64,000 nucleotides of DNA, taken from contig JBCBNX010000004.1 in the NCBI GenBank assembly GCA_039821555.1, positions 1 to 64,000 of the forward strand, written 5' to 3'. This DNA is from Bacteroidota bacterium (lineage in GTDB: Bacteria; Bacteroidota; Rhodothermia; Rhodothermales; Rubricoccaceae). The stretch's first letter is position 1, and each line of letters starts with the position of its first letter. A model generated the notes under the pieces. The model saw only the letters and a program-made list of their open reading frames with translations. It was not told where the DNA came from and did no database searches. Shown in pieces: positions 25,102 through 34,305 of the stretch. A program made the position numbers and the translations under genes.

Positions 25102-27462
25102 ATGCTCAAGAACACTCTGATCGCCGCGCTGCGCGCGTTTCGCCGGCAGGCCACCTACTCCGCCCTCAACCTGACGGGTCTCGCCGCTGGCTTTGCGGCC
25201 GCGTTCCTGATCCTCTACGCCGTGCAGGACGAACTGCGCATGGACCAGATGCACAGCGACGACCTCTACCAGGTCCTGCGCACGGCCTCCTTCGACGGCG
25301 GAGCGACGGTGTTGACCTGGACCGTCGCGCCGCAGCCGCTCGCGGAGGAGCTACGAGCTAGCTACCCCGAGGTCGAGCACGCGACGATGCTGCGCTACGA
25401 GGGCGAGCAGGTGGTCGCCGCGGGCGCGGAGAAGTACTGGGTGAGCGGGTTCTGGACCGACGAGCCGTTCTTCGAGATGTTCGCCTTCGACCTCCTCGCT
25501 GGGGACCCCGCCACGGTGCTCACGCAGCCCGATGGGATCGTCGTCACGGAGGGGCTGGTGCAGAAGCTCTTCGGCCCGGAGGCGCAGCCCCAGGATGCCA
25601 TGGGCCAGGCCGTCCGCCTCAACGACCACGAAGCCCGCGTGACAGGCGTGGCGGCCGATCCACCCGCCGGCGCGTCGATGGCGTTCGAGTGGATCGCGCC
25701 CGCCTCCGAGTTCTACGCCCGCAACGCCTGGGTCAAGGACTGGGGCAACAACGCCATGGAGCTCTACGTGACGCTCCGCCCCGACGCAGACATCGCCGCG
25801 CTCAACCGCACGATGACAGACCTCCTCCTGGAGCGCGACGACCTCGACGTCACGACGGCGTTCGCGCAGCGCTACAGCGAGCGCTACCTCCACGGCGCGT
25901 ACGACAACGGCGTGCTGGTCGGCGGTCGCATCGACGGGGTGCGCACGTTCTCGATCATCGCGGCGCTGCTGCTCGCGCTGGCGTGCATCAACTTCACCAA
26001 CCTTGCCACGGCACGGGCCACTCGTCGGGCGGGCGAGATCGGCGTGCGCAAGTCGATGGGCGCGACGCGGTGGAGCCTGATGCGGCAGTTCCTGAGCGAG
26101 TCTGTGCTGATGGCGCTGGTTGCCTTCGCGGCAGCCGTCGTGTTGTTCTCCCTGCTCGCCACCCCGTTCGGGACGCTCCTCGACAAAGACCTCGGCGCGG
26201 TGAGCCTGCCCGGCTGGATGTGGCTGGGCTTCCTCGGCGTGGCCGTCCTCGCAGGCATCGCGGCGGGCCTGTATCCGGCGGTGGTCCTCTCGCGCTTCAG
26301 CCCGGTCAAGATCCTCCAGGGCGAACGCAAGGGCGGGCTCGCGCTGCGGCGGAGCCTGGTCGTGTTCCAGTTCGCCGCCTCCGTGGTACTCATCGTCGGG
26401 ACGCTTGCCGTCGCAGCGCAGCTCGACTTCATTCAGACCCGCGACATCGGGCTCGACCGCGAAGGGCTCATCATGGCGCCGCTGCGCGACGGGGCCACAG
26501 CCAACTACGACGCGTTCCGAAGCGCCCTCGTGGACGACCCTGCAATCACGAACGTGGGGACTGCGCACAGCAACCCGCTCCAGATGGGCTCGTCGACAGG
26601 CAGCGTCGAGTGGCGCGGCAAGGACCCCAGCGTGGCGGCCTCGTTCCACTACATGGGCATCGACGCCGAGGCGATCCACGCGCTCGGGATGGAGATGGCG
26701 GCGGGCCGGGCCTTCTCCGCGGGCATCGCCTCCGATTCGTCGAACTTCATCATCAACGAGACCGCTGCGCGCCTGATGGGCTTCGAGGCCCCGGTCGGCG
26801 AGCGGATTACGCTGTGGGAGGGCGAGGGCGAGATCGTGGGGGTCGTCAAGGACTTCCACATGCGAGCGGCGGGGAGCGCCACATCCCCAACGATCTTCTG
26901 GCTCGCCTCGCCGCGCGAATCCAGCTGGGCTCTGGGCTTCGTGCGCACCGCGCCGGGGCAGGCCGACGCGGCGCTGACTCGTCTTGCGGCGGCGACGGAG
27001 ACGTTCAGTCCGGCCTATCCGCTCGATTACCGCTTCCTGGACGACGAATACAACCGGATCTACCAGGACGAGCGCCAACTCGGCACGATGGCGTGGTGGT
27101 TCGCCGGGATCGCGATGCTGATCGCCACGCTGGGCCTGGTGGGGCTGGCAGCGTATGCCGCCGAACAGCGGCGCAAGGAGATCGGCGTCCGGCGCGTTCT
27201 CGGGGCCTCCGTGGCTGGGCTAGTCGGCTTGCTGTCGCGCGATTTTCTGATCTGGGTCGGGCTCGCCTGCGCCGTGGCCGTTCCGGTCGCCATGCTGCTG
27301 ATCAACCGCTGGCTGGCTGGGTTTGCCTACCGGGTCGAGTTGGGGGTCACCCCCTTCGCGGTGGCGGTTCTGGGTGCGCTGCTGCTTGCCCTGGTCACCG
27401 CAGGAAGCCAGGCTGTCCGAGCCGCTACGGCGAATCCGGTTCAGTCGCTCCGTTCCGAGTGA
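25102..27462 (+). CDS. FtsX-type ABC transporter permease (MacB-like)
   Basis: The 786-aa protein has the eight-helix double FtsX layout of the large Bacteroidota permeases. TM1 is YSALNLTGLAAGFAAAFLIL, then a MacB-type periplasmic domain. TM2-4 lie around residues 280-420 (FSIIAALLLALACINFTNLA; ATRRAGEIGVRKSMGATRWS). The second half ends with AYAAEQRRKEIGVRRVLGAS and two more helices. Such proteins move lipoproteins, peptides or drugs, or act as mechanotransmitters. No ATPase gene is adjacent, so its partner must be elsewhere. Confidence 0.9.
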   Translation: MLKNTLIAALRAFRRQATYSALNLTGLAAGFAAAFLILYAVQDELRMDQMHSDDLYQVLRTASFDGGATVLTWTVAPQPLAEELRASYPEVEHATMLRYEGEQVVAAGAEKYWVSGFWTDEPFFEMFAFDLLAGDPATVLTQPDGIVVTEGLVQKLFGPEAQPQDAMGQAVRLNDHEARVTGVAADPPAGASMAFEWIAPASEFYARNAWVKDWGNNAMELYVTLRPDADIAALNRTMTDLLLERDDLDVTTAFAQRYSERYLHGAYDNGVLVGGRIDGVRTFSIIAALLLALACINFTNLATARATRRAGEIGVRKSMGATRWSLMRQFLSESVLMALVAFAAAVVLFSLLATPFGTLLDKDLGAVSLPGWMWLGFLGVAVLAGIAAGLYPAVVLSRFSPVKILQGERKGGLALRRSLVVFQFAASVVLIVGTLAVAAQLDFIQTRDIGLDREGLIMAPLRDGATANYDAFRSALVDDPAITNVGTAHSNPLQMGSSTGSVEWRGKDPSVAASFHYMGIDAEAIHALGMEMAAGRAFSAGIASDSSNFIINETAARLMGFEAPVGERITLWEGEGEIVGVVKDFHMRAAGSATSPTIFWLASPRESSWALGFVRTAPGQADAALTRLAAATETFSPAYPLDYRFLDDEYNRIYQDERQLGTMAWWFAGIAMLIATLGLVGLAAYAAEQRRKEIGVRRVLGASVAGLVGLLSRDFLIWVGLACAVAVPVAMLLINRWLAGFAYRVELGVTPFAVAVLGALLLALVTAGSQAVRAATANPVQSLRSE

Positions 27463-27518
27463 GCGCTGTGGCGTCCGGCGCCGGAGGTTCCATGGCTGAT
27501 TAGTGCCCCCTAAACACA

Positions 27519-27553
27519 GCGCCGCCCCGGTCTGGCAGAGACCGAGGCGGCGC
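27519..27553. terminator. Bidirectional terminator-like hairpin
   Basis: GCGCCGCC (27519-27526) pairs with GGCGGCGC (27546-27553), and inside it GGTCT pairs with AGACC. It sits between the convergent permease and hydrolase genes. There is no T-run on either side. Confidence 0.65.
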
Positions 27554-27575
27554 GCACGTCGATAGGTAGGGCTAC

Positions 27576-28762
27576 CTAGAACGAGGGGGCCGGGGCCGTC
27601 GCTCCGGCGAGGAGGTACTGCGCGTGGAACTGCGCCACGAGGCTGAAGCCTTCGACCCCGCCCTCGCCCATGACGAACGGCGAGTGGAACTCGACGCCGA
27701 GGTCTTCCTCGCTGGTGGGCGCCTCGCCGTAGGCGTTGTACTCGTAGACGCCCATCGGCGGGGCCGCCTGGGCCGCCTCGTTGAAGGCGACGGCCTGCTC
27801 GAACGGCACGACGATGTCGCGGCGGTGGTGGAGGACCTGCGTATTGGGCAGGAATGCCGTGTAGAGCGCCGAGGAGCGCTTGACGACCTCGGCCCGCGCG
27901 TCGGCCTCCGAGAGCGAGCCCGCGAAGTAGGGCTGCAGCAACTCGTCGCGGAGGAAGATGGCGCCGGGCAGCGAGAGCGCCCCCGGGTCGTTGACGAGCA
28001 CGCCGACGGCGAGCGTCTGGATCGTCGGGTCGAAGAAGTCGGTGGGGCCGAAGTAGTCCGTGACCGCGTCGATGCCGACGCCGCGCTGGGCCATCAGCAG
28101 GCTCACGGCGCCGCCGCGGCTGTAGCCGAGCGTGCCCAGGCGCTCGGCGTCCGTCTCGCTGGGGAAGGTGTCCAGGACTGCGTTCATCAGGGTGATGGCA
28201 TCGTCCACGTCGCGGTCCCAGGGGCTCGGGGCGCCGCCGGCGGTGTAGGTCTGGCCGAACGCGTCGCGGATGGTCTCGCTGCGGAAGACGGGCCAGGCCT
28301 GGAGGTTGCCGCGGCAACGGACGGGAAGCCGCCGAGCAGCAGCGCCAGTTCGTCGTCGAGCGAGAAGCCCTGGTCGCCGCCGTGGTTGATGATGAGCACC
28401 GGGAGGTTGTCCGCGCCCTGGGGGATGCGGATGGCGGCGTAGTTGGTGAAGTCGGCGCCGTCAATGTCGGCCATCGTGTGGGAGACGACGAAGACCGTGC
28501 TGCCGTCGCCGAGCGTCTGCTGGGCCTCCACGGCAACGTCGCGGACGGCGTAGCTGCCGTCGGTGGCGCGGGCGAGCAGGTCGGCGCGCACCGCGTCGAT
28601 CTCGGCCTGCGAGGGCGCGGCGAAGAGAAGGCCGATGCTGGGCTGGTCGACAACGGGGTCGACGGTCTCGTCGTCCGACGTGTCGCAGCCGACGGCGACG
28701 ACGGCGAGCAGCAGCAACAGGGCGAGACGACGCGTCACGTCGTTCGGGGAAAAAACGGACAT
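27576..28762 (-). pseudogene. Lipoprotein alpha/beta hydrolase, frameshifted
   Basis: The N-terminal frame starts MSVFSPNDVTRRLALLLLLA, with lipobox AVGC followed by DTSDDE. It includes VLIINHGGDQGFSLDDELAL (HGG oxyanion loop) and then loses sense near 28320. The other frame continues as NLQAWPVFRSETIRDAFGQT, LGTLGYSRGGAVSLL with the GYSRG nucleophile elbow, and VLHHRRDIVVPFEQ. Both halves belong to one hydrolase of about 395 aa. The shift lies around 28300-28325 in the GC-rich TTGCCGCGGCAA. One extra or two missing bases would explain it. Mutation or sequencing error cannot be told apart here. Confidence 0.8.
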
Positions 28763-28971
28763 AGGTATGGGAGGGATTCTGTAGTGTGGTGGAAGGATGG
28801 CCGGGTCCTCGGTCGGCCTTGCCAGAGGCCCAAAATACGTGCTCGATGCGAAGGGGATATGGATTTGGATGAAAGCGCTTCCGAAACCGATTTCGGGCAA
28901 CACAAATGGGTCGCCCGCTGTTAGCTTCTGACGCTACACCTGCCTCTTCCCCCCGCACCGATCTCGCGTTC

Positions 28972-30138
28972 ATGTCCGCCGCGCCGATCTACCTCGATTA
29001 CCACGCCGCTGCCCCCGTTGACCCCCTCGCCTTCGAGGCGATGCGCCCCTACTTCACGGAGCGCTTCGGCGACCCTGGGCAGACGCTGCACGCGCACGGC
29101 TGGACCGCCGACGAGGCCATCGACGTGGCCCGTGGGCAGCTTGGGTTGCTGCTCAACGCGGAGGCCGCCGGGTTCGTCTTCACCAGCGGCGCCACCGAGG
29201 CGGTCAACCTCGCCATGCGAGGGCTGGCCTCGACCTACGGCCACCGCCGGACGCGCATCGTGACCGTGGCCACGGAGCACCCGCGTGTGCTGGAGACGGC
29301 AGCGAGCCTGGAGCGCGACGGCTTCGACATCGTTGTAGTCCCGGTGGACCGCGCCGGGCAAGTTGACATAGATGCGTTGCGCGCGGCGGTGAACCGCGAC
29401 ACGCTGCTCGTGGCGGCCATGTGGGCCAACGACCAGACGGGCGTGCTCCTCCCGATGGCCGAGATCGCCGAGGTCGCGCACAGCGGCGGCGCCTTCCTGC
29501 TCGCCGACGCCACGTGGGCTGTCGGCAAGGTGCCCGTGGACGTGGACGCCGCCGACGTCGACCTGCTGGCGTTCGACGCGAATCAGTTCTATGGCCCCAA
29601 GGGCACCGGTGGCCTGTGGGTGCGTCGCCGCCCGCGCCGGGTCCGCCTACTGCCCGAACTCACGGGAGCGGGTCAGCAGGACGGTCTGCGCTCGGGCCAC
29701 TACAACGTGCCGGGCATCGTCGGAATGGGCAAGGCCGCCGACCTCGCCGACGAACGCCTCGCTGAGGAGGCCGCCTATCTGGAGCGCCTCCGCGACCGCT
29801 TCGAAGCGACCATCACGACGCGCTTCGCCGACGTCACCGTCAACGGTGCAGAGTCGCCGCGCGTGCCGACGGTCTCGAACCTGACGATCCCGGGCACGGA
29901 GACGCGCAAGCTGCTCCCCCTCTTGCGTGGCGTTGCCGCCTCGACCGGGGCTGCCTGCAAGACGCGCGCGTCGCAGCCGAGCCACGTGCTCACCGCGATG
30001 GGGCGTAGCCGCGCCGAGGCGTTCGCCTCGCTCCGGTTCTCGTTCGGCCGCTACACGACGGAAGCCGAGGTGGAGGCCGCCGCCGAGGCCGTCGTCAGCG
30101 CCGTCGGCAGCCTCCGTGGCCGCGCGATGGCAGCCTAG
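28972..30138 (+). CDS. Cysteine desulfurase-like protein lacking the PLP lysine
   Basis: The 388-aa protein from MSAAPIYLDYHAAAPVDPLA is a full-length class V aminotransferase fold of the IscS/NifS type. It keeps GATEAVNLAMRGL, the PLP-stacking His in ATEHPRVLETA, and the cysteine loop STGAACKTRASQPSHVL. Yet the SxHK(F/I)YGPKG motif reads FDANQFYGPKG, so the Schiff-base lysine is replaced by Gln (AAT CAG). The usual DATQ motif reads DATW. Standard desulfurase activity is therefore unlikely. It may be a pseudoenzyme or use another chemistry. It is convergent with the cobalamin operon. Confidence 0.85.
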   Translation: MSAAPIYLDYHAAAPVDPLAFEAMRPYFTERFGDPGQTLHAHGWTADEAIDVARGQLGLLLNAEAAGFVFTSGATEAVNLAMRGLASTYGHRRTRIVTVATEHPRVLETAASLERDGFDIVVVPVDRAGQVDIDALRAAVNRDTLLVAAMWANDQTGVLLPMAEIAEVAHSGGAFLLADATWAVGKVPVDVDAADVDLLAFDANQFYGPKGTGGLWVRRRPRRVRLLPELTGAGQQDGLRSGHYNVPGIVGMGKAADLADERLAEEAAYLERLRDRFEATITTRFADVTVNGAESPRVPTVSNLTIPGTETRKLLPLLRGVAASTGAACKTRASQPSHVLTAMGRSRAEAFASLRFSFGRYTTEAEVEAAAEAVVSAVGSLRGRAMAA

Positions 30139-30159
30139 CGCCGGCGCCAGCGCGCGGGC

Positions 30160-31092
30160 TCACCCGTGTGCGGCTGCGATGCAAGCAGCCAGCGCGTCCA
30201 TGCCGTCGGCGAGGCGCGGACCTGGCCGCGAAATGAGATCGGGATCGAGGCCGCACACAGCCTCGTTTTGAAGCGCTGGAACATCCTTCCAGGCTGGTTG
30301 CGCCGTCCTTAGGTCGTCGGTGCGGTAGTCCGCCCCCGCCAGCACGCCGATGACCTCGGGCGCCTGCGTCAGCACCCACTCGCTCGACAGGGTCACGCCT
30401 TCGCCCTCAAGCTGCGCCGTGATGGACCGGCCCCCAGCCCGAGCCACCAGGGCGTGGACGTAGCTCGCCTCGCCGAACCCGTAGAGGATGTCGTCGCCGA
30501 TGAGCACGAGCACCCGCGGTGCGTCGGGGTCGGCTGGCGGTGTGTTGCCGATGCGCGCCTCAAAGCGCTGAGCCGCCGCTTCGGCCACGTCGCGAGTGCC
30601 GAGCAGGTCGCCCACCACACGAAGCGTCCGGGGTACATCGGCGAGGGTCCGGAAGTTGAGGTAGAACGCCGGGATGCCGAGCGTGCTGAGGCCGTCGCCA
30701 ACGCTGGGGTCGTTCACCTGATCGGTCCCAATTACGAGATCGGTCTGGACGGCCACCAGCGCCTCGCGATCAAGCGGATAGGTCGAGATCGGACGGAGTG
30801 CCAGGGCTGCCTCTGGGGCGTTGCAGTAGGGCGTGCGCGCTGCCAGCTGGTCGAGACCGCCCGCTGCGGCGACCAACTCGGTCACGCTTGGCGCCAGCGG
30901 CACGATGCGCTGCGGCGACTGCGGCAGGCGCACGCTCCGACCAAGGTCGTCCTGCACCGTGTGCATTGAAACCGTGTGCACGGAGTCGGCTGCAGACGCT
31001 CCGCCGTCCTCCGTCGAGGCTGAGGACTGCGGGCGGCAGCCTGCCAACGCGAGCACAGCGAGGAGAGCAGGGAGGAGGCGGTGTAGCATCAC
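30160..31092 (-). CDS. btuF: Periplasmic cobalamin-type substrate-binding lipoprotein (BtuF-like)
   Basis: The 310-aa protein has a lipoprotein signal (LLAVLALAGCRPQSS) and the helical-backbone metal-receptor fold: RIVPLAPSVTELVAAAGGLD, LARTPYC-type region, TDLVIGTDQVNDPSVGDGLS and VLVLIGDDILYGFG. It is the last gene of the riboswitch-controlled operon, 10 bp after cobC, which supports vitamin B12 as ligand. The permease and ATPase btuCD are not in the window. The haem-type HmuTUV set nearby is separate, though sharing of a permease cannot be excluded. Confidence 0.85.
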   Translation of the reverse strand: MMLHRLLPALLAVLALAGCRPQSSASTEDGGASAADSVHTVSMHTVQDDLGRSVRLPQSPQRIVPLAPSVTELVAAAGGLDQLAARTPYCNAPEAALALRPISTYPLDREALVAVQTDLVIGTDQVNDPSVGDGLSTLGIPAFYLNFRTLADVPRTLRVVGDLLGTRDVAEAAAQRFEARIGNTPPADPDAPRVLVLIGDDILYGFGEASYVHALVARAGGRSITAQLEGEGVTLSSEWVLTQAPEVIGVLAGADYRTDDLRTAQPAWKDVPALQNEAVCGLDPDLISRPGPRLADGMDALAACIAAAHG

Positions 31093-31102
31093 GGGTCTAG
31101 GG

Positions 31103-31708
31103 TCACAAGGGTCGGTTGAGGACGGTCAGGCACGGCGGCTTGAGGCGAACGGTCGTGAGCGCTCCGTGGTGCACGTCGAGGCGAAAGGCCTGCGCGGGAT
31201 CCAGGCCGAGCACCTGCACGAGAACTGCGCGGATTGAGCCAGCATGCGCTACGACTACCACGGTTGCGGCGTCCTGCGCCGCGGTGTCCTGTGCTGCCGC
31301 GTCATCGACCAACTCCGACAGCCAGGCACCCACGCGCGCCTGCACGTCGGCGAACGACTCGCCGCCGGGGGCAGGCGTCGCGGTCCAGTCGCCCATCCAG
31401 GCGTGCAGTGCCGCCGCATCGTCGCGCTCGATCTCGTCCCACGTGCGCCCGTCCCACGTACCGAAGTCCATCTCGCGCAGCCGGGGCTCAAAATTGATGT
31501 CCAGGTTCCATTTCGCTCCGAGCGCCCGGGCGGTGCGCGCGGCGCGCAGCAGGGGACTCGCGACGAGGCGTGCCGGGGGCTCGTGCGGCCAAGCTTGTGC
31601 AAGGCGATCTGGCGCATCGGGGTCGGCGAGGGGCAGGTCGGTGTGGCCGATCGCGCGGCCGTTGGCCTCGGCGGCCGGGAGGTGGCGGAGGAGATGGAGC
31701 GTCGGCAT
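31103..31708 (-). CDS. cobC: Alpha-ribazole phosphatase-type histidine phosphatase
   Basis: The 201-aa protein has the phosphoglycerate-mutase fold with the catalytic LRH motif (MPTLHLLRHLPAAEANGRAI), second Arg in VASPLLRAARTARALG, Glu in LREMDFGTWDGRTW, and second His in VVVVAHAGSIRAVL. Adjacent cobS and cobT fit CobC, which removes the 5' phosphate in the lower-loop pathway of cobalamin. An alternative is a general phosphatase, but context argues against that. Confidence 0.88.
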   Translation of the reverse strand: MPTLHLLRHLPAAEANGRAIGHTDLPLADPDAPDRLAQAWPHEPPARLVASPLLRAARTARALGAKWNLDINFEPRLREMDFGTWDGRTWDEIERDDAAALHAWMGDWTATPAPGGESFADVQARVGAWLSELVDDAAAQDTAAQDAATVVVVAHAGSIRAVLVQVLGLDPAQAFRLDVHHGALTTVRLKPPCLTVLNRPL

Positions 31709-31725
31709 AGGCGCGGGCGTCGTCG

Positions 31726-32574
31726 CTAGAAGAGGGGCACGTCGAGGCGCTCGGCAATTCCCGCCCAGTCGCCCAGAAGTACCAGGTAGACGGCGAGTTC
31801 GGCGAGCTGGTTGACCGCCCCGAGCACGTCGCCCGTCATGCCCCCGATGCGCGCGTGGACGTACCAGCCCCCGACGAGCGTGATACCGAGCACCGTCCCG
31901 ATTACTGGTATGGCCACCCAGCCGAGCGCAACGACGGTGATGGCGAGCGTGACGAGGCTCCCGACGACGAGGCGGCGCGGCGTCATGCTCGCCGCAAACG
32001 GCTTTCCGGTGCCCGTCTCGCGGACATAGGGAAGCCAGAGGATGAGCGGGAGTGCTGTCCAGCGCCCAAGCGTGTGGGCCGCCACGAGCGCAGCCAGCAC
32101 CATCGAGGCATCGAGCGAGGCGAGCGCGCCCCAGCGGCTCCCCAGCGTGAGCACGAGCGCGACTGTGCCGTAGGTGCCCAGGCGGCTGTCGCGCATGATG
32201 CGCAAGATCTCGTCGCGCTGCCAGCCCCCGCCAAAGCCGTCGAACGTGTCGCCGAGGGCGTCCTCGTGGAAGGCACCGGTGAGCCAGATCGTGGCGGCGA
32301 GGGCAGCGGCAGCGGCAAACGTTGGGGCGAACGCGAGCCCAACGAGCCCGTAAGCGGCTGCGCCAAACAGGCCCACGAGAGCGCCGATGACGGGGAAGTA
32401 GACCGCCGACCGCGAGAGCGTGGGGGCGTCGTGGCCGACCCAGGCGGGGCAGGGGAGGCGCGTGAGAAACATCACCGCCGTGAGCGGCACGCGCGCAACG
32501 GCGCGCCAGCCCGTCGTCTCAGGCGGATCGACGGCGGGCGGGCGGGGCTTGGAGACGGCGGGCGTCGTGTTCAT
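31726..32574 (-). CDS. cobS: Adenosylcobinamide-GDP ribazoletransferase
   Basis: The 282-aa polytopic membrane enzyme joins alpha-ribazole(-phosphate) to adenosylcobinamide-GDP, the last assembly step of cobalamin. The signature is FLTRLPCPAWVG near residue 37 and the Asp-rich HEDALGDTFDGFGGGW followed by RIMRDSRLGTYG. About six hydrophobic helices are visible. The N-terminal 25 residues are Pro-rich and specific to this protein. It lies 24 bp after cobT. Confidence 0.95.
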   Translation of the reverse strand: MNTTPAVSKPRPPAVDPPETTGWRAVARVPLTAVMFLTRLPCPAWVGHDAPTLSRSAVYFPVIGALVGLFGAAAYGLVGLAFAPTFAAAAALAATIWLTGAFHEDALGDTFDGFGGGWQRDEILRIMRDSRLGTYGTVALVLTLGSRWGALASLDASMVLAALVAAHTLGRWTALPLILWLPYVRETGTGKPFAASMTPRRLVVGSLVTLAITVVALGWVAIPVIGTVLGITLVGGWYVHARIGGMTGDVLGAVNQLAELAVYLVLLGDWAGIAERLDVPLF

Positions 32575-32598
32575 GTCTGGGGGCTCACTCGTAGATGC

Positions 32599-33621
32599 TT
32601 ATGCGGTGGTGCCCAAAGCGAGTGCGTCGTCGAGCGTGGCCATCTCGCGGAGTACGGCGCAGGCGGCGCGGACGACCGGCAGAGCGAGCACCGCGCCCGT
32701 CCCTTCGCCCAGCCGTAGACCGAGGTCGAGGATGGGCACGAGCCCGAGCGCGTCGAGGGCGCGGCGGTGGGCCGACTCGGCGGAGGCGTGGCCCGCGATG
32801 AGGTGGTCTGCTATCCGCGCATCGCGCCGGACTGCGACGGTCGCGGCTGCCGTGGCGATGAAGCCATCCACGACGGCGACCAAGCCGAGGTCGGGGGCCG
32901 CGGCAAAGGCGCCCGCCATCGCCGCGATCTCGAAGCCGCCCACATGGGCGAGCACGTCCCGCGGTTCGGCGGCCTCCGGAATGTGCGCCAGCCCGGCGCG
33001 GACGGCATCCGCTTTGCGAGCAAGCCCGGCGTCGTCTACGCCCGTTCCGCGCCCGACCGAAGACGCCGGCGTCCACCCGTTGCGTGCCGCCAAGACGGCC
33101 GCTGCCGCCGTCGTGTTGCCGATGCCCATCTCGCCGGGCAGGATCGTGCGGACGCCTGCTTCGGCAGCGCGATGCGCCGCGTCGGCCCCGACCTGCCAAG
33201 CCGTCTCGCACTCCACCGTCGTCATGGCAGGCCCCCGCGCCAAGTTGCGCGTCCCGCGCGCGACCGGCGCGTGCACGATGCCAGCCACGTCAGACAGGTC
33301 AGCGTTTACGCCCACATCGACGATCTCTAGACTGGCCCCGCAGCTTTGTGCGAGCACGGCCACGGCGGCCCCGCCAGCGGCAACCGTCCGCACCATCGCG
33401 GCCGTGACGGACGCGGGGTAGGCGCTCACGCCGTCCTCAGCCACGCCATGGTCGGCGGCGAAGAGGAGCACCCGGGCAGGATCGGGGTCGGGCCGGAGCG
33501 TGCCTTGCACCAGGGCAACGCGCAGAGCGAGGTCGTCGAGGCGATCGAGCGCCCCGGGAGGCTTGGCCTTGGCGTCGAGGGCGGCGCGCACGTCGGCGGG
33601 CGTGAGGCGGGGGTGGGTCAT
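32599..33621 (-). CDS. cobT: Nicotinate-nucleotide--dimethylbenzimidazole phosphoribosyltransferase
   Basis: CobT activates the lower ligand of cobalamin to alpha-ribazole phosphate. The 340-aa protein starts MTHPRLTPADVRAALDAKAK; upstream translation runs through the riboswitch and is rejected. Motifs are KPPGALDRLDDLA, LLFAADHGVAEDGVSAYPAS, GEMGIGNTTAAAAVL and the C-terminal RLGEGTGAVLAL with the catalytic glutamate. It is the first gene of cobT-cobS-cobC-btuF. CobU and the corrin ring genes are absent from the window, so this is a salvage set or part of a split pathway. Confidence 0.96.
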   Translation of the reverse strand: MTHPRLTPADVRAALDAKAKPPGALDRLDDLALRVALVQGTLRPDPDPARVLLFAADHGVAEDGVSAYPASVTAAMVRTVAAGGAAVAVLAQSCGASLEIVDVGVNADLSDVAGIVHAPVARGTRNLARGPAMTTVECETAWQVGADAAHRAAEAGVRTILPGEMGIGNTTAAAAVLAARNGWTPASSVGRGTGVDDAGLARKADAVRAGLAHIPEAAEPRDVLAHVGGFEIAAMAGAFAAAPDLGLVAVVDGFIATAAATVAVRRDARIADHLIAGHASAESAHRRALDALGLVPILDLGLRLGEGTGAVLALPVVRAACAVLREMATLDDALALGTTA

Positions 33622-33639
33622 GGAGACGAGGCAGACGCG

Positions 33640-33840
33640 TCCCTGCCCGCACAGCCAGGCTGGGCCGCGCCCCATACAGCGTGGGGAAAAGGCGGCGATA
33701 GCGAGGAGGCATTCGGGCTGTGACCGTTGCGCGACAGCGCCGGAGTTCCACCGGCTTTCCCTCGGCGAGACACACTCGCCGCCCACACCGCGCGGGACTC
33801 TGCTACGCCCGCAAGATACCGTACCAAGTCGGCCAGGAGA
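33640..33840 (-). promoter_or_regulatory. Cobalamin riboswitch
   Basis: In minus-strand sense the leader of cobT contains the conserved B12 aptamer core: GAGGGAAAGCCGGTGGAAC (33746-33764), CTCCGGCGCTGTCGCGCAAC, ACGGT and GCCCGAATGCC (33708-33762 overall). The order AGGGAA, CCGGTG, CCGG, GCTG, CGCAACGGT and GAATGCC matches the cobalamin riboswitch family. A GGCGAG/CTCGCC hairpin precedes it. The outer limits are estimates. It would shut off the cobT operon when cobalamin is plentiful. Confidence 0.88.
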
Positions 33841-33848
33841 CCGCACAC

Positions 33849-34190
33849 CTATCCTTGCAGGCTACGCATAAACGCATCCCGTCGCCCCCGAGCTAGGCTC
33901 AGCGTGGTCCCGTCCTGGAGCCGCACGCTATAGTCGCCCCCCGCAGCCGTCTGGATGGCATCGACTGCATCGAGACGGACGATGGTGGAGCGGTGGATGC
34001 GATAGAACATCGCCGGGTCCAAGCGGCGCTCCAAGTCAGCCAGAGAAAGGCGGATTGGGTACGGCGTGGTCTGCGCGTCGGTGTGGACGAGCGCATAGGA
34101 GCGGTCTGCTTGGATGAACATGACGGCGTCAAGCGGGACTACCATGACCTCGCTGCGCAGCGTGACCAGGAGGCGTTTCAGGAAGGACAT
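33849..34190 (-). CDS. Stand-alone LytTR DNA-binding regulator
   Basis: The 113-aa protein is a single LytTR domain with a short N-terminus: VVPLDAVMFIQADRSYALVH, then MFYRIHRSTIVRLDAVDAIQ and DGTTLSLARGRRDAFMRSL. It has no receiver or sensor domain. It sits upstream of the cobalamin riboswitch in the same direction and is divergent from the TonB receptor gene. LytTR proteins bind direct repeats in promoters; its targets here are unknown, though the adjacent receptor gene is the simplest guess. Confidence 0.88.
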   Translation of the reverse strand: MSFLKRLLVTLRSEVMVVPLDAVMFIQADRSYALVHTDAQTTPYPIRLSLADLERRLDPAMFYRIHRSTIVRLDAVDAIQTAAGGDYSVRLQDGTTLSLARGRRDAFMRSLQG

Positions 34191-34305
34191 GGCGTCGCCG
34201 TGTGAAAGTGGCGGAAAGGAGTGACGCTGAGCAGCACAGACGTGCAGTTGGACGCACGGACGTGGGAACCGAAGATGGGGAAAAGCACTAGGGTGGCGGG
34301 GCCAT

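Noticed and set aside
25351..27078. 575-codon minus-strand frame opposite the permease
   Set aside because: Composition is Arg/His/Glu-rich antisense; the plus strand encodes an intact FtsX-type permease.
33622..33846. N-terminal extension of cobT to 33846
   Set aside because: This DNA holds the cobalamin riboswitch; CobT homology starts at MTHPRL.
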